Source: Dicaeum eximium (taxonomy: Eukaryota > Chordata > Aves > Passeriformes > Dicaeidae). Taken from it: a stretch of 64,000 nt of DNA. Shown here piece by piece: positions 34,715 to 47,290 of the stretch (positions are counted from its first letter, which is position 1; every line of letters begins with the position of its first letter). The stretch spans positions 558,001 to 622,000 of the forward strand of contig VWZP01008548.1 in NCBI GenBank assembly GCA_013396995.1. Direction: 5' to 3'. The position numbers and the translations under genes were made by a program. The notes under the pieces are model-generated. The model ran no database searches. It had not been told where the DNA came from and saw only the letters and a program-made list of their open reading frames with translations.

Positions 34715-37700
34715 CTACAAATGAGCGTCACTGAAAATTCTTCTGAGCTTTAACAGGGTAGATAACCTTATAGGCAATTGTAAATCTAACACAGTGTCCA
34801 GATTAGCAAAGTAGACAGAAAAAGGGCCTGTTGTTTAACTCCTTCCCAGCAAGCATGGATTTTTGTGGTGGGTAGCCTGGGCTTTTTGGGTTGGATTTTT
34901 TTTGAGTGCTTGTTTTATTTAAGAAAGCCTTCTCGAGTAAGGAAGATGAGTAGCAGGCCTTGCCTGAACTTTAGTGAAAGCTTCACTGCTGAAATTTTAC
35001 AGCAGTTAACACCACAAATTCAGGTAATCAGAAATTAGGGAATGACAGAATAACAAATGCTCTGTTTTGTTTTTCCCTCCCTGTAAACCTTACAAATGAC
35101 ATCTGCAATTTCTTCTCTGTGAGTGCAGAGATCACACACTGCTTGTTAAACAGCAGCTTTTCTGTGCTTACTTTATCCTTACTATTCAGTGAATACACCA
35201 CACACCACCCTTTCCAGAGTGCTGTTCTTGATACAAAGATATTAACTTCCTCGGGGGCTCCTGATTTCCCACTACAGCTTCTTAGTTCTAAGTATAAACA
35301 GATTTATCCACACGTCATCACTGTGCAGTATGTGGCAGCATTGCCAGGCATGTTTCACAAAAGAAGGCTGATGTGCATCTGTTGAAACTGGAGGAGAGGT
35401 GCAAAATAAATTTCAGAGCTCCGGGGTCTCACTTCTCACAGTGGTTGGCACTTCACAGCCTCCCACAGGGTCTGAACAGATACCCCTTGGCCTCAGCTGC
35501 TGGGACAAGTGCAAAGGCATTCTGCATGTCGGAGTCACTGCATCACAGGCTGTCACACAGGGAGTCAGAAACACCACGAGAAACACAAGTCTTTGCTGAA
35601 ATAAGAGCTTCATTTAAGTTATGTGTCTCCAAGATTACTTCAGGCATAAAAAGTACTCTTTCCTTCATTCCCTTTCCAGGCAATGAAGAGGATGACAGCA
35701 TATCTGGCACAGGCAGCTGACCTGGCTTTCTCACTTTCAGTATCAGAGCAATCCTACCAAAGGAAGCTTCCACCATTCCAATCAGCCCTCATGAATGTTT
35801 TCTAACTTGGAATTTCTAGTTCATAGTTGTTGTCCAGTGCTGAGCTTCTCATTGACATTTTCCTCAGTGATCATTCCTATCCAGTCTCTGCTACTGCTTC
35901 TCCAGATTCTTAAGCCCTGTTTAACATGCCAATATAATTTGCTACCTTTTCTCTTGCCTCCAGTTTTAACATTCCTACCTAGCTGCAGCTGCACTTGGCA
36001 CCATCCATGAGCCACACCAACTCTCAGGTGGCTCCTGCTCTCTTCCCGCTGCTGACCAGGGTATCTCTTCCACACAAATTCCCTGTTTTCTACTCTGCAC
36101 TTACTCCTCACCTCACTGCAACCAAGCCAGACTGCAATTCTCAGTTCTTTTTGGACATCAACTGGACAACTATTGAAAACAGAGAAGAGAATCTCCCTCT
36201 GGAGACCGAGAGACCTCTGCAAGTACCAAACTGGAAGAACCGCTCACCCTCATATCCATGGATATTTCTATTTAGGGATGGTTCATGTGCAGTCAGGTCA
36301 CACCAGTGATTTCTGAGAGATAAAGCAATCTCAATTCAGGCACAAATCACAGACTTCAGCTGCCAAATGCAAATGTTGCTACTGAGCCAGGGCAAACTGA
36401 GGTATTTTTAAATGTGAATGAATGGACTAAATATGTGAGGTTTTCCCAGAGAAAGAGCAAAAGATACATTCTTAGCAATTCCAGGTTCATCTTTTTTCAA
36501 AGCACAGAGGGGCTAAATTTGGTGTAGAAAACAGATACAAGAGTTCTTAAAATTTTATTTAATAATATATTTTGCCTCTAGCCATTTTTAAAAACTTGAG
36601 GCTAGGCAAATGTTGGCAAGGGAAAATGTCAGATGAGTTAATTTTGGCAAAGTTATAAAGAATTGAAGATGGTTTCCTAGTAAAGGTCCTATTTTTAAGA
36701 AATTTATTTCCACTATACCTAGGAGAGTTTACTCACATGTTGAAAATTTCTATATTTGCTTAACAGTAATGAATCCCTGTGCTGATACATTCCCTCATAC
36801 TGGAACATTTCAAACAGCCTTTACAGGCAAAATTATTGAACTTTGTAGCCCTAACTAAATATCCTGATACATCCCAATTTCTGTTTTACTTTCATGGGTT
36901 TCAGCCAAGTAAAGCATAAACTCTTGTTCTTTGTTCTGACAGAGGATTAGTTAGACCTCCCAAGCTAGCAGTCCATCTGCTCTGCCAGCTAATGCTATTG
37001 TCCCAGAGACACCACCTCCTTCATTGTTCTACCGAACAATCCATGCCATCTCTTTTCTCAGCTGACACTGACAAGTACATGTCAACCCGCTTGCATTCTC
37101 CTGCACACATCTGTGACACTGAATATAGGCTTTCACAGTTCCAGGCGGTTTAAAGCCTAGTAAGAGCAAGGAAACACAATACTATAAAAATACTAATATA
37201 CAAAAGCTTTTAATCACACCATATTAATTAATCTCATCAATGCAATGTCCAGATTTGCATGTTTACAGTGCTCCCTTCTACCCTTCTTCTAAAGATGTGA
37301 TTTTAGCTTTAGGCCGAGTGAAACAAAATGTTTTAAAGCATTCAGCAAATTTTAAAATACTTGCATATAAAGAAAATTGGATTCCCTAGCATAACAAGTT
37401 GTGGTAATTTTTTTAATAGATATAAGAGTAGAACCTCTTTTACTGAAGACTGGTTTTTGGGTTACATCTGCAAAATGGAAGGACCAAAATAAGGAAAGTA
37501 ATTCTGCCAGTAGGTCTCTGAAAAGCTCTTGCTAAATGAGCTGATGCAATCTCAGTACAGGACTTATAGTCGGCAATGACAACAAAATTCTCATTACTGC
37601 CAGCATTTAAAGGAAAAAGCAAGAGACGCAGTCAAACTATAGCTGTGGCAGGTGGAAGAAATCCAAGATTATTGATAAGACATGGATCAAATTCAGTGCT

Positions 37701-40700
37701 CTATCCCCTGCCATGTCAAACACAGCCTCACTCAAACCTCAACTGACCTTCATGTGATCCAAAATAATAGTGTTATATGCCAATGCCAATTAGTTAACGA
37801 CAGAAAACAATGCAGATGTAAGAAACCCATTATATTTTAAAACAGCAAGCTAAAATTTAAGTTGCTGCCTACAACTGGCAAGTAGTTAAGGACAGAAAGA
37901 AACAACACATCTATTTGTTGTCACACTGTCTGTAAAACATACTAAAACACAAAAAACATCTACTTTTAGTGATTCATCTGGGACTTACTTATGGGATACT
38001 CCAAAAATGAGCCAACACTCCAAACCAGAAATGTAGACAGCACCTCTGTCATGACAGACCACATTCTCAATGTGTCATTCAAATGGTTCCTATGCTGGCT
38101 CTCAGCCTCGGATGGGGAACCACAATGACCACAGCTCTTGGACTGGGAAAACAGGTGATAGGTACTAGCTTTAAAAGAGTAAAATAAGGGGGGAATACAG
38201 TGCATTCTCTACAAATAGTGTGCACTCTTTTAAAATCTTAATTTCATTTACGTCAGTGTAAACCCATCTCCGGAGATTTCTCTAGAGTGAATTCTGTCTC
38301 CAAATAGGAGACATCTGACAATTATCCACCAGTGTCCCAGTTTAGCTAAATTGGTTTTAAATTGGAACAACTTGTTACATGGAAGGGGGAGTTGAAGGGG
38401 GATGTAGTTTTGCCTGAGACACATGATTAAACTTAAGCATTGAAATTCAAGGTCCCATCCTCTGGACACAAGCTGTCAGGCCCACAGAGTTGCCCTTTTG
38501 TTTTCCTCTTCTCCCTCCTCCTTTTTTTCTTCCTTTTGCTGAAAAGCATTTCAGCAGATGAAAAATCTTAATTATATTTTATACAAAGAGGGCAAGAGCA
38601 CTCATAATTTGCTTTAACAGAAGCAAGCACAGCAAGGTGACACATAATCAAGCATTCCCAGACTGATGTATTAAAATGCTTTTCTGCCAACTCCTGCCCT
38701 GCATCTATGATGTAAGAATTCTCCTTCATTATTCCTTTTTATTATTTTCCCATGCAGATCACTATGACCCATGCCAATCTTTGTGAACGTAGATGATAGT
38801 AGAAAGTCCCTTCCATCACAGCAAATCTTTTCCTTAAGCATATAAAAGGTTTATTCATTAAGCAACGAAACAGAAAACATTCCTCAGAAACTACTACTCT
38901 GATTTATCTATAACAACCCAAAAACAGTGCTAAAAATGTGCAAGAAAGCCAGTGAATCAACAGTACTTCTTTCTTCCAACAAGAGGCCGCTAGTAATTGG
39001 ATGTCAGTGAACAGAATGTGAAATAGGAATATTTTCACATAAATTATTGCATGAGAAAAAGAAATCTATGTGTACCTATATATACTGGCTGAACTTTACA
39101 CTATCAGTATGAATGTCTTTCCCAGGTCTGGTGTTAACTGAAGAAAAAAGTCCATCCAGTCCTGACTGCTAAAGTGTAGGAGACCTCTCTTCAACAGCAA
39201 CCAACTTCTTCTAAATTGCAAAGCATTCCAGGTTCCCTAGATTTGGAAACAGTAGACTGGAAAATTGTAGGAGATTGGTTTCTACAGACTCTCTGTTTAC
39301 AGCTGCAGTCTGTAACGAGACAGGCAGGACTCATTCCGCAAAGGAGCTCACCTGTAGTAAGTGTCCTGGAGCCAAGGGAGGATCTTCTATTTGTTCCAAT
39401 AGTAGCTCTCTAGCAAAAATCTGTGTGGTAAGCCTGGAATTTTGTCTTCCTCTCTGTCCTCCTCCAATTTTTAGCATTATTATTGTTTTTGCTTAGGCAA
39501 TCAGCCTAAATATCATTAAGGAGACTAGACTCTTGGCTGCTTTTAATAAAAATATTATGCGTAGAGAAGAAAAATGCCCAAGAAGTAATGAAATAACAAG
39601 GAATTACTATAAAAAAACCCTTCATAATCAGATACTGCTTTTATCACATCATATGCATTAAACTTCTCTGAACTGATGTCCTTTTCATCCTAATGTACTA
39701 AATTAAATATCTGCTCCTTGTAGAATTTGATTCATCTAAACTAGATTAAAATCAAATCATGAACAAAATCAATTTCACTTAAAGTACAATAATCCCAGCC
39801 CACTAAGGCCCCCTTCTAGTAATCACAATAAATGCTGTCTCTATCACCACTGCTATCCCTTATTTTTCCCCCTAGCCTTTCACTGAATGTATAATTTTCA
39901 TATCACATTATAAATTAGGACCTTGTATATCTTACTCATGTCTTATTAGAATAAGTTGGCCAGGAAGCCAGAGGCAAGACAACCTCATTCAAACATTCCT
40001 CCAGGGTTTTCAGGTCAAGTCATTTTTTAAATTGGGATTGGTATAAACCCCAAGGGATTTCTTGATTTAAGAAAGAACTACAAATATTTAAGCTGTCTTG
40101 GGGGGATTATTCTGACATTGGATCGTGGGATTACCTCCTACATAAGACTCAAAGGATTTGGACTGGTTCAGCATCTCGTCAGAAAACTGGGCAAAAATGC
40201 TTCTTACGTGAAGTTAATCAGATATTCAATCATTCCTCGCTTTAAGCATGTCAAAAGGTAGCAAACAAAGGGAGAGGGAAGCAGTTGCTTTGAGATGCAG
40301 AGGAAACAAAAGCCATCCTCTGACATACTGGAGCATTTTAGCTTTTTCATGAAGGAGCACTATTCCTCATGACAATGGGCCAAAATCCCGAAAAAAGCAC
40401 TACCAATTCCCTACTTACATATCAGTCATCTCAGAGCTTGCCCCTTGAATTTGCAGATGATCACTACCAGCCTGGTGGTATTTAATTAAATATTTTATTA
40501 ATAATTAATAACATTTGGCACTTCTATGACAAAGCCCCATTTGTCTTGGAGCACTTTAGTCTAATAACCAAGTCTGACAACAGTCTACAAAAACAGGAAG
40601 CTGTGATTGTAGCTGATGTAGTTGGAACTGTGAGAAGGTTTTAGGCAAACCCCCTCTGTCGTAGTCAGACCCTGGCTCTGACTCAGATCTGAGGCCAGGC

Positions 40701-40940
40701 TTGAATTGCAGTTGAAACCATCCTGTCAAGAACAGCACTTCAATAAATTCTCTGACCATCAAAAGTAAGTGTGAAAAATGTCACTCTCCCTTTAGTGATT
40801 TCCTTTTCTCTTTTCTTTTTTCTCCTCCTAAAGCAGAAGTTAGAGGGAGAAAATGACAGGAATGAGACTTGTTCACTACTGCAAAAATAAGAGGAACAAT
40901 AGCCAGAAACCTCCAGAAAAAATGGCTATTTGAGAATTGT
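34715..40940. other. Non-coding DNA with scattered unassigned frames
   Basis: A moderately GC-rich part at 35370-36310 has overlapping frames of 66-133 codons on both strands, none recognisable. The area 36900-37150 looks less repetitive and contains a 7-bp-arm inverted ATTGTTC/GAACAAT pair. An AT-rich palindromic run lies at 40481-40511. No transposon was identified with confidence. Confidence 0.5.
37023..37040. promoter_or_regulatory. Inverted pair of SOX-type cores
   Basis: ATTGTTC TACC GAACAAT: two AACAAT cores in inverted, outward-facing arrangement 4 nt apart, with 7-bp perfect arms. SOX proteins bind AACAAT/ATTGTT, and SOXE proteins can bind paired sites. Whether this orientation is favoured is uncertain. 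Confidence 0.3.
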
Positions 40941-40950
40941 GTCTTCTTAC

Positions 40951-40992
40951 CTGGATCTGCCAAATGTAAAGGGTCAATGCCAAGCCATCATA
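40951..40992 (-). other. Exon-like unit of 42 nt
   Basis: On the minus strand ATATTTTTGTCAG precedes 42 nt that end in ATCCAG, followed by GTAAGA. The length is a multiple of three and phase 0 is open (YDGLALTLYIWQIQ). The polypyrimidine tract is interrupted. No host gene was recognised. Confidence 0.15.
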
Positions 40993-41531
40993 CTGACAAA
41001 AATATTGCAAAGAAAAATGGATTTTTTTAAAACATGCAGTGTCAAAAGGAAATCAGAAGTCACTCTCAGAAAGGGGTAATTATGTCCTTTTAAACATGGA
41101 TCCAATCCTCTCAACTGAACTATTTTTCCTTATAAATGTATTCAACAAATAAAAAAGCATACTGCAGCCCTAACCTCGCATTTATTAATTGTCAAGTGTG
41201 GAAAACTGAAGGACAGGTATTTTTGTTTCCTTTCAGTTTGTTCACTGGAGAATGAAGAAAATGTCCTTCTTCAAAGGCATAGTCTTCATTCCTTCATCCA
41301 ATCACAGCATCATCAGACACCTCTACTCTCTACCTGTGTAGCCTCACATATCACCTGTGCAACATACTGAGCAAAGACAGAATCAAGCTTAGTTTAAAAC
41401 TCCAGAGGTAGAAGGTAAAGGTGACCAGACTGTAATAGTCTCTCTATTTCAAACATAGGGTTTCTTTGTATATTTAAGAGAGCACAGAACTCACACTGTA
41501 CATAAAAAAAGAGATTGTCTATACTGGAGAT

Positions 41532-41572
41532 AAAGAAAAAAAAAAAAAAGAGAGAGAGAGAGAAAAAAAACC
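41532..41572. repeat. A-run plus (GA)n tract
   Basis: About 14 A, then (GA)6-7, then A8 and CCC. Same layout as at 32309-32345. Confidence 0.88.
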
Positions 41573-41731
41573 CAAATCCTAACTAAACTTGACAGGAAAC
41601 TACTTGCCACTCACTGATGAAGAGATTCCAGCAGCACTAACAACAAGCCCTGCTGACTGGGGTCAGTCACTTTTCAAGCCCAAGGGAATGGTCTTTTCCA
41701 ACTTCAATCACAATCTCATAACTCCTCTATA

Positions 41732-41749
41732 AATAAACATACCAGGGAA

Positions 41750-41800
<51 letters not shown>
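41732..41800 (+). repeat. A50 homopolymer preceded by AATAAA
   Basis: AATAAA sits at 41732-41737, then 13 bp (CATACCAGGGAAC), then 50 uninterrupted A (41751-41800). The spacing equals that of a genuine mRNA poly(A) signal and tail, so a retroposed transcript end is possible. The roughly 180 bp upstream (41573-41731) show no protein I recognise, and no flanking target duplication was found. An unstable homopolymer or an assembly artefact is the alternative. Confidence 0.6.
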
Positions 41801-41802
<2 letters not shown>

Positions 41803-43081
41803 TGCAGAGGGAACTAGCAGTCACAATCCACACACAACATTAAACTGCAGTAATAATGTTTGTATTCTAGGAAGTCTGGAGAGAAGGAATTACTCTTCTT
41901 CACACAGATAAAATAAGCTTTATTTGAAGTATGCTTAGAACTTCAAATGGTTTAGTAATTTTACATCATAAACACTGAATACCACAAGAAACTTCTATCT
42001 TTTTGTACTCACAAAAGAAAAACTGCAGTACAATGTCTCAGATACTTAACTAACACAAAAATGAAAGATGATTTTTAATGTTGCGTCGGGATAAGATTTT
42101 GGGGCTCAGGATCACAAGGACCCATTTTTTTCATTGAATCTTACACTATGTTTTCGAGCAATCTTTCTGGAAAACAGGAAAACATAAATCATGATGGTTA
42201 GCCAAAAAGTGTAACTTACTTCATGTTGGTCATATCCCAAAATACTGATAATTTTACAGGGGAGAACAACACTTAATTCCTAGCACTGTGTATCCTGAAG
42301 GAATCCTATGTGAAATCCTGGAGTGTGTGGAGGGGTCAGGAGGAAGATCTAAGATATTAGCATTAAGAGATTTCAATTTATGGATCAGAAACAGTTATAT
42401 TGAATACTTATGAATGCAAATGTCTATGTGTCTTTTTTTGGTAAAGAATCTGTCAACCATTTTATCTTCTTAAGTATTTTACATCAATAGGAAATATTCC
42501 TTTGGGCATTCTGAAATCATCAAAGAAAAATGCATATGTATATTTCTGAACTTCTTTCTTGCTATTTAAAAATTAACCTGCATCCACAGGTATAGATCAG
42601 TTTCTAGATATAGAGAAACTCTCAGTATCAAAATACCTGACGGAATCTCTTGTAGTAGAATTTCTGAGATTTAAAAAAAAAAAAAATAAAAAAAAATTTT
42701 AAAAAATCACTATTTTGGAATTCCATCCCACTGAGCACAAAAAACCCCAAACCCAGGAACTGTTTAGTTAGTACAAGAGACACTTGCAATTTTTTTTCCA
42801 CAAATTCTATAACTGCCAGAAAGGAAGCACCCTAACATCGTGGCATTATAGAAAACAACCACTGATAGAGAATCAGGACAACAGCTTGTTCATTGTTTTA
42901 ATGTGATCCAGGATTTAGCATGCCTAACTTAAAGACTTGCAGGAAAAGGCATTTCACAGTCTTCTGCATAACCTCTCAATGCTTGAGAGTCCTTTTAGTT
43001 AATACTATGGTATAATGCTATATTTTGTCTAACATTTATGTAGGCAACCAGTGAATTAAGTTCTGTGTACAGAACAAATAC

Positions 43082-43111
43082 TTAGCTATTATTAGCTATT
43101 ATTAATAGCTA
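43082..43111. repeat. Tandem decamer joined to a 19-bp palindrome
   Basis: TTAGCTATTA occurs twice in tandem (43082-43101), and the second copy forms the left arm of TAGCTATTA-T-TAATAGCTA (43093-43111), 9-bp perfect arms around one base. Confidence 0.9.
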
Positions 43112-44348
43112 GTATTAACTCTGGTGATAGTCATATGACATCTGCCACAGACTGTCCCTATAGTTAGAATATAAAACACATGGGTCAAGCAGTGGCACAC
43201 AATTATCAATACTCACTTGTTTAGTTGTGCCAAATAGCATCTCCTGAGTAGTGCTTATGTACTGCATATGAAATAGGAGGACCCAGTTGCAGTTTCCACC
43301 TTGTGGTACAAAGCAGGCAATCCTCTTTTTGAAGACAGCTAAAGAACAGGGGGAAATTTAGCCATAGGGATGCAAACTGTGTTGCATTATCTGTGGGCCA
43401 AAGAATGGGCCTGAATGGTTTTGTTACTAATGTAGCCCTAGACAAAGGGAGAGGACATGTTTCTGTTAGGAAATAAGTCAAACTAATTAATGTTATTCTG
43501 TCTTTCTGCCAATGCAGAAGCATAAAATTAGCATTCTGTAAACATTTAAGATGAGATTACATTTCCTCTGTGAAATCGCATTTCTAATCTCTTCCAAACA
43601 AAAGCACACATCAACTCCTTGAAAGTAGAAAAACTTTCACCTATTGAGCAACTAATTAATTTTTTTAAAAATCAATACAAAATTAATATTGTTATAAATG
43701 AAACTTAAGCCTTTTTCCTAGCGCTTTCTTCTTCTGGGAATCCAGCATACCAAACTTGACAGGTTTAAGCATTTCCTTATACCTGGATAGTTGTATAAGG
43801 CAGCTGCCCCAACAAATCTCATCCAGTGCTTTCTCAGCAGTTTCCCTATCGGGTATAACATTGCCAGAATGACACGCAATGCTGTTCCATGAAAAGGGAC
43901 ACTGCTTATTTTATAACAAGGCAGAAAAAGCTGCCTTTTTCACAGGAGGCTTAAAGCACACTTTCTCTTGTTCTGGTCTAATTTCACTGATGCACGTCAT
44001 GGTCTGCAGACACTCTTCTAATCATAGTGCTAATTACCTCAGGATAAAATACTCAGTGGTGACACGTCTATCTGGAGCCCAGTTGCAGGACTGTGCAGAT
44101 CTTGTTAGGTTGTCAGGTTCTTCTCATGCTTTGACATGCCAGAGAATAGCTTTGCAAAAGCCAGCAGCTGAACAAAGAGCTGCAGAAAGTAATCAATGGA
44201 AGATGAGCGGGTGCCTATCCCATCCCTTGGATAGCGCCTCACCTAACTAACCTCAGGCTGTAGAGCCTTCCAGCACACTGCCTCCTCTTCTTTAGTCAAG
44301 TGCTCCAAAAGGAGCAATCATACAATTTCTTTAATTCTTAAGCAAAAG

Positions 44349-44390
44349 TCAAGAACAGGAAATGTTATCTCAAGAACAGGAAATGTTATC
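44349..44390. repeat. 21-bp perfect tandem duplication
   Basis: Units 44349-44369 and 44370-44390 are identical. Each starts TCAAGAACAGGAAATG and ends TTATC. Each carries an ETS-like GGAA and a steroid-receptor-half-site-like AGAACA. Confidence 0.92.
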
Positions 44391-45524
44391 TGTCCTTGCT
44401 ACTTCTCCTTCATACAGGCTTGTATACTGTATCCTGGGCATCATTTTTAAGTGATAGGCTCTCTGCCCAGGTGATGAGAGGCTTATCCCAAGAAAACTGT
44501 CAAGAAAGGATTCCAGAAGGAAGAACATTTTGTTTGAAGATGCAAAGGGCAGGGCTTTTAGCAAACTAGAAGCTTCAGTAGTGAACAGCTGTATACATAT
44601 ATTAATGCAGTAGTGTTGGAGGTTTTACCAGCAGATATTTTGGCACATGAGAACTTTGACATAATGGTATATACCAAGAGTTTCCAGATTTCATTCCCAT
44701 CTAAGTGCTGAACATACCCACATAATCTATAATTTAAGTGATTAAAGACTTATAGACTAAAATGCTCAACGCATTTGTGGGGTATTTAAGCTATGACTGA
44801 TGTAACCGCCAAAGCCTAAGGAATTCATTTTGGAAAAGCTCACAAGAATATTCCGAAATTCACTTGTGTATGACATGAAGCAACTATGATGACATTTGGA
44901 AACACAGCAATCATTTCCCAGTGCTGGTAAAGTAATGTATTGGTAGCTACTCTGATATTCTGCCAGGTATTTGAAAGGTGTTGTATCATGTTGAAGTATC
45001 CGACATTTCACAGTTTTTTACCAATTAGTCCAAATTTATTAAAGGCACCAAAGCAAGTGCTTTCATTAAAATATAGTCAGAATATATATTTTTTAAATTT
45101 ATAAAATCAATTCTAATCACCTACAGTACAACCTTAAGTTAATTTTACAAGTATTCTCTTACCATTTTATAGTTTTGAGTTTATTTGATGTCTCCCTTTT
45201 ATGAACACCATATGAAGCTGCTGGTTTCACACATTATACTCACATTTTAACACATGTAATCATGGTAACTAGCAGCTAATTTGTATTTAATTGTTAGATT
45301 TATATTTTCAAAGAACTTTTAATCATTTTGAAAATGTTTTCTCTAGCCCATTTATAAGACAAAGGTTTTGATCTCTACAATTGGAGAGTCAATGAAATCA
45401 ATTAATTTAATGAAATTGTTATCCCATTTTAAGGTAGCAACTTTATCTGCCACAACCTATAGCACAAGAACACAAATCACAAAAAATTTAACATGATGGA
45501 AATGGAAAAATATAAATGCTCTAG

Positions 45525-45600
45525 GAAGACCTTGCTTGAGCAGGGAGACTGAAGCACATTATGGTTCCTTCCAACCTTAACCATTCTGTGATTCTGTGAT
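45525..45600 (+). mobile_element. CR1 3' terminus
   Basis: CTTGCTTGAGCAGGGAGACTG, then GGTTCCTTCCAACCTTAACC and the octamer tail ATTCTGTGATTCTGTGAT. Only the last roughly 75 bp of the element are present. Confidence 0.85.
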
Positions 45601-47195
45601 ATGTATTAAAAACAAATTTATAAACAGAAATCCAAAGATATTTGTATAGTAATAATGTTATAGTAGTAGGGAAATTTAATACCATCCTTTGCATTCAACT
45701 CCTTGCATAACTCCCCCACATGCACATGATTTTTCTTTTTCAAGATGAGAACTCAGTTTTGAAGATCTGTCTTCAGTTTTGAAGGAATGTGGGCAGGGGC
45801 AACTCATGCCTGTTCCCATATATCAGGTGTTAGAAAGCATCTGAGTCATCAGGTCAGCGCTACTGAAGCACACACACACACTTTCTAACAGTCATTTGGA
45901 CAGAACCTCTTCAAGGCATCAAACAAATGTCTGGTTCTTTTGTAACCAGCCTAGCTGGAAATTTCAGAAAGGCCACAATGGCTTGTTTTCATTTGCAATA
46001 TTAAGCTACATTTTGAAGTTTGCATTTTTAACTGCAGCAACAAACATCAGGAAGCATCCACTTCTGCTGTGTTACTGCTTGGATTTTCTCTGCTCTCACT
46101 GCCCTTCTCCAGCCAGACACAGCTGCCATGTGGATGACAGCTACAACTTAAATAAACAGAAAAAGGGAAAAGAGAAACAAGAAGGCAAAGAAACCTCAGC
46201 TTACAGCCTTGCCAGGCTTGCTCCTTTGCCTTTTGCTTTTCTCAGACTGGGTAAAACTAGTAACTAATGGAGCCTGCAGAGAAAAGAGGAGTGCGGGGAA
46301 AGTGAGGGCACACTGGTCACTAAGGCCACCAGATACTGCTCTGTAGAAAAATAAACAAACTCCACTGATGTTAAAATGCATCAGAATTAATAAATTACAG
46401 CCCAAAATTAACTGTTTTGCTGTAGTCTGCTGGTACCGTGTTAGCTGTGAAGACTGAAACAACTATGTGCTCAGAGGAGGTAAGATCTCCAAGCTGTAGA
46501 TTTAATGATAACTCCAATTTGTTCCTACTCCGTCACATCTGAAGATGAGAAGCTCCTCAAATTCCCTGTAAAGAATAACCATAGCATCCAACCTCAGGAG
46601 TGTCTCCCCAGAAAAACTGGCTCTAAAATGCAGGGCTGTCCTTAGGATGCCATTAAGCATAAGGCAGTGTCTTCATTTGCCTTCATGCATCAGTAGCTAA
46701 CTCATTATTCTTTTGAGTAATTCCTCATATAGGAAAAAAAAAAAAAAAGTAAATCCACATCACTGTGCAGCTGTGCTAGCAGTTCTTAGTGACTTAAAAA
46801 GAAGCATCATTGACAGGCTTTTAGAGGCAGCTGCATCCTGTCCTCTCAGCCTTAAGGCATTGCTCTGAGTAGGGTTAGCTCGTGGGAAGGAAGAAAGGCT
46901 GCTGCTGAAAATGCTGGGGGTATGAAGGAACTAAATTACACAAAAAGTTTAGGAGGTGAAAGGGCATGAAAATTCAGAGATCATGAAGCTCTACTGAGCA
47001 GACAAAATTGTTTTAATAGAAGAAGCCAGTTGTAGTATTTGGAAAAAGCAGAATAAGAAAAATTATTTTGGAGCACTGTGTTATATCTCAAAATTGGACT
47101 TTCCACAAAAACTTGGCTTATTCTCTAAAATCCCACTTGGTTATTTAAAATACACTTTAGTTCACTAATCTTTTCTTTGTAAATCCAGCTCTTTA
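45601..47195. other. Non-coding stretch
   Basis: No gene recognised. A short (CA)7 lies near 45869, a TCAGTTTTGAAG direct repeat near 45753 and 45773, and an A15 run at 46734-46748. The 123-codon plus frame at 45896-46267 has no known domain. Confidence 0.5.
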
Positions 47196-47200
47196 TAGGA

Positions 47201-47290
47201 CTCATAGAATGGTTTGGGTTGGGAGTTCAGATCTCACTGTCATCGTCAGGGAACCTTCCACTAGATCAGGTTACTCAAAACTCCATTTGG
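47201..47290 (-). mobile_element. CR1 3' end fragment
   Basis: CTCATAGAATGGTTTGGGTT then GGGAGTTCAG...CTTCCACTAGATCAGGTTACTCAAAA is the reverse complement of the CR1 3' UTR end. The copy is short and diverged. Confidence 0.8.

Larger units (their letters stand above)
41801..45520. other. AT-rich non-coding DNA
   Basis: No gene recognised. It holds an A-rich tract at 42671-42707, a small inverted and tandem repeat at 43082-43111, a 123-codon plus frame at 43879-44250 with no known domain, and a 21-bp tandem duplication at 44349-44390. Confidence 0.5.

Noticed and set aside
35373..36309. Cluster of overlapping frames as an exon cluster or retroviral gene
   Set aside because: No retroviral or other protein motif was found in any register, and no LTR ends flank it.
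41190..41230. GGAAAACTGAAGGACAGG as a MIR fragment
   Set aside because: A single short match to the MIR phrase GGAAACTGAGGCACAG with no supporting flanks.
45869..45883. (CA)7 as a functional repeat
   Set aside because: Too short to be remarkable.
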